Shown here piece by piece: positions 1 to 5,481 of a stretch of DNA of 5,481 nucleotides; positions within the stretch are counted from its first letter, which is position 1; every line of letters starts with the position of its first letter. Under the pieces are notes generated by a model. The model ran no database searches. It was given only the letters and a program-made list of their open reading frames with translations, and had not been told where the DNA came from. A program made the translations under genes and the position numbers. Source of the stretch: Sphingomonadales bacterium UBA1936 (lineage in GTDB: Bacteria; Pseudomonadota; Alphaproteobacteria; Sphingomonadales; Sphingomonadaceae); NCBI GenBank assembly GCA_002336985.1, contig DDFE01000264.1, positions 1-5,481 on the forward strand, given 5' to 3'.

Positions 1-462
1 GGTATCCTGACCGCCGATTGTGCGCCGGTCCTGTTCGCCGATGCCGATGCAGGAGTGATCGGCGCCGCACATGCCGGATGGAAAGGTGCGATCGGCGGCG
101 TCACCGACGCAACGATCGCCGCGATGGAAACGCTGGGTGCGCGGCGCGAGCGCATCACCGCCGCAATCGGCCCGTGCATTGCGCAGAAGTGCTATGAAGT
201 CGACTTGGCGTTCCAGGCGCGCTTCGTCGCGGGCGGCGCCGGCAACGAACGCTTCTTTGCTCCGGGACGGGCAGGGCATGTCCAGTTCGACCTCGAAGCC
301 TATGTGGCACATCGGCTCGAAGCAGCGGGCATCGCGACCGTCGATGCCCTCGGCGAGGACACTTTGTCGCAACCGGATCGCTTTTTCAGCTTTCGGCGCG
401 CGACATTGGCGGGCGAGGCGGACTATGGTCGGCAAATATCGCTGATCGCGCTGCCGGGCTGA
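1..462 (+). CDS. pgeF: PgeF/YfiH-family protein (peptidoglycan editing factor; LACC1-like oxidoreductase/purine nucleosidase fold), 3' part
   Basis: The frame is open from the first base to the TGA at 460-462, giving 153 residues. The family is usually about 240-260 residues, so roughly the first 90-100 residues lie before the window. Visible hallmarks are TADCAPVL (fragment residues 4-11), AAHAGWKG (22-29), IGPCI further on, and the C-terminal FFSFRR...GRQISLI block. Cys7 and His24 are 17 residues apart, the spacing known for the Cys and second His of the family's metal/catalytic site (E. coli YfiH C107/H124); the first His must lie upstream. Known roles in the family are removal of misincorporated L-serine-containing peptidoglycan precursors in E. 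coli (PgeF) and purine nucleoside cleavage or phosphorolysis in YlmD/LACC1 relatives. Which applies here is not shown by sequence. A GTG at 55 is not the start, because conserved motifs precede it. A PLP enzyme gene follows after 33 bases on the same strand. Confidence 0.93.
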   Translation, partial: GILTADCAPVLFADADAGVIGAAHAGWKGAIGGVTDATIAAMETLGARRERITAAIGPCIAQKCYEVDLAFQARFVAGGAGNERFFAPGRAGHVQFDLEAYVAHRLEAAGIATVDALGEDTLSQPDRFFSFRRATLAGEADYGRQISLIALPG

Positions 463-466
463 CCGG

Positions 467-488
467 TTCCTGGCGCGACAGCCAGGAG
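467..488 (+). promoter_or_regulatory. Inverted repeat covering the ribosome binding site of the PLP enzyme gene
   Basis: TCCTGGC at 468-474 pairs perfectly with GCCAGGA at 481-487 around a 6-base loop (GCGACA), and a T-G wobble between 467 and 488 adds one pair. The right arm contains the AGGAG Shine-Dalgarno sequence (484-488) of the next gene. The left arm begins 5 bases after the pgeF stop codon. A ribosome finishing pgeF would cover and open the left arm, so the layout suits translational coupling. There is no T-run after the stem, so it is not a standard intrinsic terminator. The repeat is seen directly; its function is inferred. Confidence 0.4.
484..488 (+). promoter_or_regulatory. Shine-Dalgarno AGGAG that decides the TTG start at 496
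   Basis: A strong AGGAG sits 7 bases before the TTG at 496. No comparable purine-rich site is seen before the first in-frame ATG (595), which would also cut off 33 residues. This supports TTG as the real start. Confidence 0.65.
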
Positions 489-495
489 ACACGAC

Positions 496-1800
496 TTGGA
501 AGACGAATCGCAACTGACCGGCACGCCACAGCGCCGCCGTCCGAAACCCGACATCCTCGCCATCGATAACCGCAGGTTGTCGCCCGAAACACTGATGATG
601 GGGCACGGCTTCGACCCCGCATTGTCAGAAGGATCGCTGAAGCCGCCGATCTTCCTAACCTCGACCTTCGTGTTCGAAAACGCAGCGGCAGGGAAACGCT
701 TTTTCGAGGGCGTAACCGGCAAACGCCCGGGCGGTGCCGAGGGCCTCGTCTATTCGCGTTTCAACGGACCGAACCAGGAAATCCTCGAGGACCGGCTGGG
801 CATCTGGGAAGATGCGGAGGACGCGCTGGTGTTTTCGTCCGGCATGTCCGCCATCGCGACGGTCATGCTCGCTCTGGTGAAGCCGGGCGATGTGATCGTG
901 CATTCGGCACCGCTCTATGCCGCGACCGAGACGCTGGTCGGGCGTATCCTGGGTCGTTTCGGCGTCCACTGGCTGGACTTCCCGGCGGGTGCGACGCGCG
1001 AGGAGATCGACGCGGTGATGACCAAGGCGAAGACATTGGGGAATGTCGCGCTGGTCTATCTCGAAAGCCCCGCGAACCCGACCAATGCGCTGGTCGATGT
1101 CGAGGCGGTGCGCGATTCACGCGATGCGGCATTCACGGGTGAGAAGCCGCCCATCGTCATCGACAACACCTTCCTTGGGCCGCTGTGGGCGAAGCCGCTC
1201 AAACAGGGTGCGGACCTCGTGCTCTATTCGCTGACCAAGTACGCAGGCGGCCACAGCGACCTCGTCGCGGGCGGCGCGGTGGGTGGAAAGGGCATCATCA
1301 ACACGGTCCGGATGATGCGGAACACGATCGGTACGATCACCGATCCGCATTCGGCGTGGATGTTGCTCCGTAGTCTGGAAACGCTGGAGCTCCGCATGAG
1401 CCGCGCTGGCGAGAATGCCGCGAAGGTTTGCGAATTCCTGCGCGAACAGCCTCAGGTCGAGACCGTCGGTTATCTCGGTTTCCTCGAAAAGGGATCGCGG
1501 CAGGCGGACATTTACGCGCGGCATTGTACCGGCGCGGGTTCGACCTTCTCGCTCTACCTAAAGGGCGGCGAGCGGGAATCGTTCGCGTTCCTCGATGCGC
1601 TCAAGATCGCAAAGCTGGCGGTCAGTCTCGGCGGCACCGAGACGCTGGCAAGCTGCCCCGCTGCGATGACGCATCTGTCGGTGCCGCAGGAGCGCAAGGA
1701 CGCGCTGGGCATCAGCGACAATCTCGTCCGCATTTCGGTAGGTGTCGAAAATGCCGACGACCTGATCGCCGACATGCGGCAGGCGCTGAAAGCGATCTAG
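496..1800 (+). CDS. Cystathionine gamma-synthase/lyase-family PLP-dependent enzyme
   Basis: A complete 434-residue protein of the Cys/Met-metabolism PLP enzyme family (fold type I, homotetramers, cytoplasmic). Visible landmarks are YSRF (86-89), whose Tyr and Arg bind the cofactor phosphate of the neighbouring subunit in this family; SSGMSAI (114-120), the phosphate-binding turn; Tyr141 in PLYAAT, which stacks on the PLP ring; VIDNTF with Asp223 for the pyridine nitrogen; SLTKYAGGHSD with Lys248 as the Schiff-base lysine; and Arg412 in LVRISVG, expected to hold the substrate carboxylate. The family covers cystathionine gamma-synthase, cystathionine lyases, O-succinyl/O-acetylhomoserine sulfhydrylases and methionine gamma-lyase. 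The position of the catalytic Cys of Pseudomonas methionine gamma-lyase appears to be Ala143, which argues against that activity, but the substrate cannot be fixed, so no symbol is given. TTG start chosen for its AGGAG; an N-terminal tail of about 25 residues is probably flexible. Likely co-transcribed with pgeF. The stop codon overlaps that of the opposing phosphatase gene. Confidence 0.93.
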   Translation: MEDESQLTGTPQRRRPKPDILAIDNRRLSPETLMMGHGFDPALSEGSLKPPIFLTSTFVFENAAAGKRFFEGVTGKRPGGAEGLVYSRFNGPNQEILEDRLGIWEDAEDALVFSSGMSAIATVMLALVKPGDVIVHSAPLYAATETLVGRILGRFGVHWLDFPAGATREEIDAVMTKAKTLGNVALVYLESPANPTNALVDVEAVRDSRDAAFTGEKPPIVIDNTFLGPLWAKPLKQGADLVLYSLTKYAGGHSDLVAGGAVGGKGIINTVRMMRNTIGTITDPHSAWMLLRSLETLELRMSRAGENAAKVCEFLREQPQVETVGYLGFLEKGSRQADIYARHCTGAGSTFSLYLKGGERESFAFLDALKIAKLAVSLGGTETLASCPAAMTHLSVPQERKDALGISDNLVRISVGVENADDLIADMRQALKAI

Positions 1801-2468
1801 CGCCAGTCGAGGATCGTCCACCCCCGCTCGTGCGCCAGTGCCGCGAGCGGGGCATGAGGATTGATCGCGAAAGCCTCATCCGCGGCTTCGAACGCGGGTT
1901 CGTCGGAGACATGGTCCGAATAGAAACGGATCGTGCAGTTTTCACGCGTCAGGCCGTTTGCCATCATCCACGCCTGGACCATGCGGAGTTTCCCCGGCCC
2001 ATAACAATTCTCGCCGTCGATCTTGGCAAGGATCGCGCCTGAGATATCGGCGTGAGTCTTGGTGCCGATCACGTCGTCGAACCGCAGAGCCTCGCCGATA
2101 GCACCCACGTAGAATGCATAGGATGCGGTCGCGAGGACGAGGCGGTAACCCTCCGCCCGGTCCCGTTCGATCTGATCCAGTGCATCCGTCATGACATTGG
2201 TACGCATCGTGTGCGCGGCGAAGCTGGTCGCCAGCGCCTGTGCTCGCACCGCAGTCAACGCACGGCCCAACAGCAGCCGGTGATTGATCGTTTTCAGCTG
2301 CGCGCGGTCGATTATGCGCAGCAGGTAGAGGCCGATCGCCAAGCCGATGAACGGCGCAAGGATCAAACGCCATGGCTGGTGCGTTCGAACGGCGTGAAGG
2401 AGAAACCGCATAAGCGTCGGACGGCGCGTGATCGTCTTGTCCATATCATAGATGGCGATGCGGTTCAT
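1797..2468 (-). CDS. HAD-superfamily subfamily IB phosphatase/hydrolase
   Basis: A 223-residue protein with all HAD motifs in order: DMDKT (8-12; nucleophile Asp8 and acid/base Asp10), LATAS (112-116; Thr114 or Ser116 as the phosphate-binding residue), Lys160 in YGPGKL, and FYSDHVSDEP (182-191; Asp185 and Asp189 for Mg2+). The layout matches the IB branch that includes phosphoserine phosphatase and many uncharacterised hydrolases; the region between motifs I and II (about 20-100) is the helical cap. Residues 35-51 of the cap are strongly hydrophobic (LILAPFIGLAIGLYLL), so membrane contact is possible. The substrate is unknown. A TTG at 2489 would add seven residues, but the ATG at 2468 puts the nucleophile motif at residue 8, as is usual. 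Neither start has a clear Shine-Dalgarno. The gene is divergent from the Mla operon and convergent with the PLP enzyme gene, sharing CTAG at the stops. Confidence 0.93.
   Translation of the reverse strand: MNRIAIYDMDKTITRRPTLMRFLLHAVRTHQPWRLILAPFIGLAIGLYLLRIIDRAQLKTINHRLLLGRALTAVRAQALATSFAAHTMRTNVMTDALDQIERDRAEGYRLVLATASYAFYVGAIGEALRFDDVIGTKTHADISGAILAKIDGENCYGPGKLRMVQAWMMANGLTRENCTIRFYSDHVSDEPAFEAADEAFAINPHAPLAALAHERGWTILDWR
1822..1852. terminator. GC-rich hairpin at the convergent gene ends (possible terminator or 3' end stabiliser)
   Basis: CCCCGCTCG (1822-1830) and CGAGCGGGG (1844-1852) form a perfect 9-pair stem. It can extend inward by a T-G wobble (1831/1843) and a G-C pair (1832/1842) to leave a 9-base loop. 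It lies 21 bases after the PLP enzyme stop codon and within the last codons of the opposing phosphatase gene. No T-run follows on either strand, so it is not a classical intrinsic terminator. It is the only good candidate for ending or protecting the + strand transcript here. Being inside a coding region, it may also be chance in GC-rich DNA. Confidence 0.3.
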
Positions 2469-2530
2469 CGCTGCCACATAACGGCCCAACGTCTTGCCGC
2501 ACCAGCATTAATGCCTCATCAAGCGCAGGC
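2469..2530. promoter_or_regulatory. Divergent intergenic region with a 10-base palindrome
   Basis: These 62 bases separate the start of the HAD phosphatase (- strand) from the start of mlaE (+ strand), so promoters for both should lie here or inside the opposite gene. The notable element is the perfect palindrome GCATTAATGC at 2505-2514, the most AT-rich spot in the region. It could be a -10-like element or a half-site operator. I could not find a convincing -35/-10 pair with proper spacing on either strand. Confidence 0.4.
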
Positions 2531-3640
2531 ATGACGTCGGCCGCCACCTATAAGATCGCGACACGCGACGGCGCCAATGCGCTCGCGCTGACAGGAAACT
2601 GGACGCTCGCGCAGCTGGGCGATGCTGCGACACGTCTGGAAAACGAGGGTGCCAAGCCCTCGGAGATCGATCTTTCGGGCGTGGAACGCATCGATACCAT
2701 CGGTGCATGGATCGTTCACCGGATCGCACGCGACACCGATGCAACGATCACCGGCGCGAGCGAAGACACGCAGCATCTGATCGAGCAGGTCGCGCGTGGC
2801 GATTCGGCGATGAAAGTGCGTCCCGACCGGGTGTCGCCGTTTACGCGGGTATTGGGCGAAATCGGCGACGCGACGGCCGTCGCAGGCCAGACATTGCTGG
2901 GCCTACTGGGATTTTTCGGATCGGTCTGCATCACGACCTGGCATCTGATCTGCAACCCACGCAGCTTTCGCGTGAACGCAGTCATCCAGCGGTTCGAGAT
3001 CGTCGGCGTCAAGGCGCTGGGCATCATCGGTCTGATGAGTTTCCTTATCGGCCTCGTCATTGCGCAGCAGGGCTCGGTGCAGCTTTCGCAATTCGGGTTC
3101 GAGGCGTTCACGATCAACCTGGTCGGCCGCATAACGTTCCGCGAACTCGGCACGCTCATGACGGCGATAATGATCGCGGGCCGGTCGGGCTCGGCGTTTG
3201 CAGCACAACTCGGCACGATGAAACTGACCGAGGAAATCGACGCGATGCGGACGATCGGCATTTCGCCGAATGAGGCGTTGGTCTTGCCGCGCATCATCGC
3301 CGCGGTCGCCATGATGCCGCTGCTCGGCTTCTACGCCTCGATCATCTCGGTGATCGGCGGCGGGCTGTTCTGCTGGATGTCGCTCGACATCCCACCGCTC
3401 ACCTACGTCCAGCGCATTCGCGAAGTCGTGCCGATGACCGACGTCTATATCGGCCTGATCAAGGCGCCGGTGTTCGGCCTGATGATCGCGCTCTGTGGTT
3501 GTTTCCAGGGTTTGCAGGTCGAGGGCGATGCCGAACAGGTCGGCCTCAGGACGACTGCGGCGGTGGTGCAGGCAATTTTCCTTGTTATCGTGCTCGACGC
3601 ATTCTTCGCGGTGTTCTTCACCGGGATCGGCTGGAAATGA
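2531..3640 (+). CDS. mlaE: MlaE-type lipid ABC transporter permease with N-terminal STAS domain
   Basis: A 369-residue protein in two parts. Residues about 15-90 look like a STAS domain: the stretch IDLSGVERIDTIG (46-58) matches the MlaB core, and Thr56 aligns with the Thr (T52) of E. coli MlaB that is known to matter for function. Residues about 105-369 are the MlaE/YrbE permease, with an interfacial helix region (115-140), hydrophobic segments near 158-180, 206-228, 250-283, 305-328 and 342-365, and the family signature ELGTLMTAIMIAGRSGSAFAA (205-225) followed by TEEIDAMRTIG. E. coli MlaE is about 260 residues without a STAS domain, so this is an MlaB-MlaE fusion in effect. It should form a dimer in the inner membrane and move phospholipid with MlaF and MlaD. 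It is first in the operon. No good Shine-Dalgarno precedes the ATG (only AGG one base away), so the start is chosen by domain completeness; leaderless or weak initiation is possible. Its stop overlaps the mlaF start (ATGA). Confidence 0.95.
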   Translation: MTSAATYKIATRDGANALALTGNWTLAQLGDAATRLENEGAKPSEIDLSGVERIDTIGAWIVHRIARDTDATITGASEDTQHLIEQVARGDSAMKVRPDRVSPFTRVLGEIGDATAVAGQTLLGLLGFFGSVCITTWHLICNPRSFRVNAVIQRFEIVGVKALGIIGLMSFLIGLVIAQQGSVQLSQFGFEAFTINLVGRITFRELGTLMTAIMIAGRSGSAFAAQLGTMKLTEEIDAMRTIGISPNEALVLPRIIAAVAMMPLLGFYASIISVIGGGLFCWMSLDIPPLTYVQRIREVVPMTDVYIGLIKAPVFGLMIALCGCFQGLQVEGDAEQVGLRTTAAVVQAIFLVIVLDAFFAVFFTGIGWK

Positions 3641-4437
3641 GCGAGCCGATCATCAGCGTTCGCGGGCTCGAGAACCGCTTCGGCGATGCGATCGTCCACG
3701 AAAATCTCGACCTGGACGTGTGCAAGGGCGAAATTCTGGGCGTCGTTGGCGGGTCGGGTACCGGCAAGTCGGTGCTTATGCGTTCGATCATCGGGTTGCA
3801 GACGCCCGTCGCCGGTGAAGTGACAGTGTTCGGCGAACCCATGCTTGATCGGGACGAGAGCGAGACGACGCATATCCGGCGGCGCTGGGGCGTGCTGTTC
3901 CAGGGCGGCGCACTGTTTTCGACGCTGACGGTTGCCGAAAACATCGAACTGCCACTACGCGAATTCTACCCGCATTTGTCACCCCAGCTGCTCGATGAGG
4001 TCGCGTCTTACAAGGTCGCGATGTCCGGGCTCCCCGCGGATGCCGGTCCCAAATACCCCGCCGAATTGTCGGGCGGCATGCGCAAGCGTGCGGGACTGGC
4101 GCGTGCTCTCGCGCTCGATCCGGAACTGCTGTTCCTCGACGAGCCGACAGCGGGCCTCGATCCGATCGGCGCGGCCGCGTTCGACGAATTGACCCGCGAC
4201 CTTCAGCGGACGCTGGGCCTGACCGTCTTCCTGATCACGCACGATCTCGATACGCTCTATGCAATTTGTGACCGCATCGCGGTGCTTGCCGACAAGCGCG
4301 TGATTGCGGTCGGTACGATCGATGAACTGCTGGCGCTCGATCATCCCTGGATACAGGAATATTTCAACGGACCACGTGGGCGGCAGGCGCTCGACGCAAA
4401 GGACCGCACGAAAAAGACCAAAGAGAAGGCTGCCTGA
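3637..4437 (+). CDS. mlaF: MlaF-type lipid ABC transporter ATP-binding protein
   Basis: A 266-residue ABC ATPase, close to the E. coli MlaF length (269). Walker A is GGSGTGKS (38-45), the Q-loop is Gln89 in LFQGGALF, the signature is LSGGMRKRAGLARAL (144-158), Walker B is LLFLDEP (164-170), the D-loop follows at AGLD (172-175), and the switch is His202 in THDLDT. LFQGGALFS and SGGMRKRAGLARA are typical of the MCE-linked ATPases rather than other importers. All catalytic residues are present, so it should be active and power the MlaE permease at the cytoplasmic face. After the domain comes EYFNGPRGR (241-249), the start of the C-terminal extension seen in MlaF, then a short Lys-rich tail (255-264). 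The ATG at 3637 is used because it forms the ATGA overlap with mlaE; in-frame starts further upstream would fall within mlaE. There is no strong Shine-Dalgarno, so translation probably depends on coupling with mlaE. Confidence 0.96.
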   Translation: MSEPIISVRGLENRFGDAIVHENLDLDVCKGEILGVVGGSGTGKSVLMRSIIGLQTPVAGEVTVFGEPMLDRDESETTHIRRRWGVLFQGGALFSTLTVAENIELPLREFYPHLSPQLLDEVASYKVAMSGLPADAGPKYPAELSGGMRKRAGLARALALDPELLFLDEPTAGLDPIGAAAFDELTRDLQRTLGLTVFLITHDLDTLYAICDRIAVLADKRVIAVGTIDELLALDHPWIQEYFNGPRGRQALDAKDRTKKTKEKAA

Positions 4438-5378
4438 TGGAAACGCGCTCGAACCATGTCCTTGTTGGCGGAGTCGTCCTTGCGATACTGGTCGCCATCG
4501 CCCTGTTCCTTGTTTGGCTGTCCGGCATGTCGGGCGGCCGCACCAAGGAATACGATATCCTGTTCAAGCAGTCGGTCGACGGACTAAACATCGGATCGGT
4601 CGTCAGTTTTTCGGGCGTACCGTCGGGGCAGATCAAAAAGATCGCGCTAATGAAGGATAACCCCGAATTCGTGCGCGTGCGGATCGAGGTGAAGGACGAG
4701 ACGCCGGTGTTGCAGGGCACAACGGCCACGATTGCCGGGGTCGGTTTCACCGGAACATCGCAGATCAACCTTGACGGAGCGGTAAAGGGTGCGCCGCCTA
4801 TCACCGATATCGGACCGGAAGGCGTGCCGATCATCCCGACCAAGCAAGGCGGCCTCGGCGCGCTGCTCAATTCGGCGCCGCAGTTGCTGGAACGCATCTC
4901 GACGCTGACCGAGCGTCTGACCGAGTTGCTGAGTGACAAGAACCAGAAGTCGCTTCAGGGCATTCTTGCCAACGTCGACCGATTGACCGGCGACCTCGCC
5001 AATCGCGGTCCCGAGATTGCGGCAACAATCGCGGAAACGCGTGTTGCCGTGAAACAGGCTGGGCATGCTGCCGAGCAGATCGGTAATCTCGCTCAGACCG
5101 TAGATGGCCAGGCCGGACCGTTGATCACCGATTTGCGCAGCGCCATCGCGTCGGCGAACCGCAGCATGGATTCGCTCGACACCACGTTGAAGGAAGCAAA
5201 ACCGGGCGTGCAGGCGTTCACGAAACAGACGTTGCCCGAAATCGGCCAGCTGGTCCGCGACCTGCGCGTCATGGCGGAAAGCCTGACCGCCGTTGCCGGC
5301 CGCATCGATTCGGGTGGTGCCGGCGGGCTGATCTCTTCGCCGCGCCTGCCCGACTATAAACCGCGAGGAAACCGTTGA
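4437..5378 (+). CDS. mlaD: MlaD-type MCE domain protein, membrane-anchored periplasmic lipid carrier
   Basis: A 313-residue protein with a single N-terminal transmembrane anchor (about 8-29), then an MCE domain (about 37-115, starting EYDILFKQSVDGLNIGSVV and including VPSGQIKKI and GVGFTGTSQINL). A long region predicted to be helical follows (about 140-292: many heptad-like Leu/Ile/Ala positions in APQLLERISTLTERLTELL and later), with a Pro-rich end LPDYKPR. MCE proteins form hexameric rings with a hydrophobic central channel bound to the permease. E. coli MlaD has only 183 residues, so the C-terminal helical part is much longer here, as in many MCE proteins of the MlaD/Mce type, where it can form a helical tube. 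The AGAGAAGG at 4422-4429 is a good ribosome binding site, 7 bases from the ATG. The start overlaps the mlaF stop by one base (TGATG), and the stop overlaps the next gene in the same way. Confidence 0.95.
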   Translation: METRSNHVLVGGVVLAILVAIALFLVWLSGMSGGRTKEYDILFKQSVDGLNIGSVVSFSGVPSGQIKKIALMKDNPEFVRVRIEVKDETPVLQGTTATIAGVGFTGTSQINLDGAVKGAPPITDIGPEGVPIIPTKQGGLGALLNSAPQLLERISTLTERLTELLSDKNQKSLQGILANVDRLTGDLANRGPEIAATIAETRVAVKQAGHAAEQIGNLAQTVDGQAGPLITDLRSAIASANRSMDSLDTTLKEAKPGVQAFTKQTLPEIGQLVRDLRVMAESLTAVAGRIDSGGAGGLISSPRLPDYKPRGNR

Positions 5379-5481
5379 TGAAAAAGGCTCTTTTCCTGAT
5401 CCCGGCGGTCGCACTCCTTTCGGGCTGCATCAGCTTCGGCCCGAAGGCGCCCAAATCGCTGCTGACGTTGACGACGACCAG
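5378..5481 (+). CDS. ABC-type transport auxiliary lipoprotein (PqiC-like), 5' part
   Basis: The first 34 codons of a gene that runs off the window. The product starts MKKALFLIPAVALLSGC: two Lys, a hydrophobic stretch and a lipobox LSGC with Cys17 as the lipidation site, so it is a lipoprotein processed by signal peptidase II. Residue 18 is Ile, not Asp, so there is no inner-membrane retention signal of the E. coli type and an outer-membrane location is plausible. The following GPKAPKSLLTLT resembles the start of the mature part of the ABC_trans_aux (formerly DUF330) lipoproteins that include PqiC. Together with its place after mlaD this makes that family the best guess. A GAGGA at 5365-5369, 8 bases before the ATG, is a good ribosome binding site, and TGATG couples it to mlaD. 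The lipoprotein call is firm; the family call is moderate because most of the protein is missing. Confidence 0.8.
   Translation, partial: MKKALFLIPAVALLSGCISFGPKAPKSLLTLTTT

Noticed and set aside
55..57. GTG at 55 as the start of the first gene
   Set aside because: The conserved TADCAPVL motif lies upstream in the same open frame, so the gene begins before the window.
1117..1524. 135-codon - strand frame inside the PLP enzyme gene
   Set aside because: It is antisense to conserved PLP enzyme sequence including Lys248 and has no family features.
1428..2042. 204-codon + strand frame spanning the end of the PLP gene and the HAD gene
   Set aside because: It has an Arg/Gly-rich shadow composition and no domain, and it overlaps two well-supported genes in other frames.
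2469..2489. TTG start at 2489 for the HAD gene
   Set aside because: It adds seven residues without family support and has no better ribosome site than the ATG at 2468.
3499..3636. Upstream extension of mlaF from 3499
   Set aside because: The added residues are the mlaE C-terminal region read in another frame; the ATG at 3637 gives the normal MlaF N terminus and an ATGA overlap.
4647..5414. Long open frame (255 codons) on the - strand opposite mlaD
   Set aside because: It lies wholly across convincing MlaD coding sequence, shows no recognisable domain, and long antisense frames are common in GC-rich DNA.
1..5481. Mobile elements, CRISPR arrays, tRNA/rRNA genes, phage or defence genes
   Set aside because: No transposase, direct repeat array, tRNA-like fold or defence domain was seen; the window is ordinary core-genome coding DNA.

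Overview
The window looks like chromosomal DNA from a high-GC alphaproteobacterium. The protein style and gene set (an MlaE permease with a fused STAS domain, then MlaF, a long MlaD and a small lipoprotein) fit the Sphingomonadales best. This is an inference from family resemblance; there is no rRNA or other marker to settle the taxon. The DNA is almost fully coding, codon use looks uniform, and I see no mobile element, tRNA, rRNA or CRISPR array.

Left part (1-1800, + strand): the 3' part of a PgeF/YfiH-type multicopper-oxidase-fold protein is followed after 33 bases by a complete PLP-dependent enzyme of the cystathionine gamma-synthase (trans-sulfuration) family. The second gene starts at TTG. 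Its Shine-Dalgarno sequence lies inside a small inverted repeat, which suggests its translation may be coupled to pgeF.

Middle (1797-2468, - strand): a HAD-IB family phosphatase gene converges on the PLP enzyme gene. The two stop codons share a CTAG, and a GC-rich hairpin lies just inside the end of the phosphatase gene. A 62-base divergent gap (2469-2530) then separates the phosphatase from the next operon.

Right part (2531-5481, + strand): a tightly packed four-gene operon with overlapping start and stop codons (ATGA, TGATG, TGATG). It encodes an MCE-type phospholipid transporter of the cell envelope: permease MlaE with an N-terminal MlaB-like STAS domain, ATPase MlaF, membrane-anchored MCE protein MlaD, and the start of a lipoprotein that resembles the PqiC-like ABC-transport auxiliary family. 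MlaE and MlaF should form the inner-membrane ABC core, MlaD the periplasmic ring carrying lipid, and the lipoprotein an outer-membrane partner. No mlaC or separate mlaB is seen in the window.

Nothing here amounts to a clearly undescribed system. The points most worth a second look are the mixed Mla/Pqi make-up of the transporter operon, the hairpin over the TTG-start ribosome binding site, and the divergent active-site motif of the PLP enzyme.
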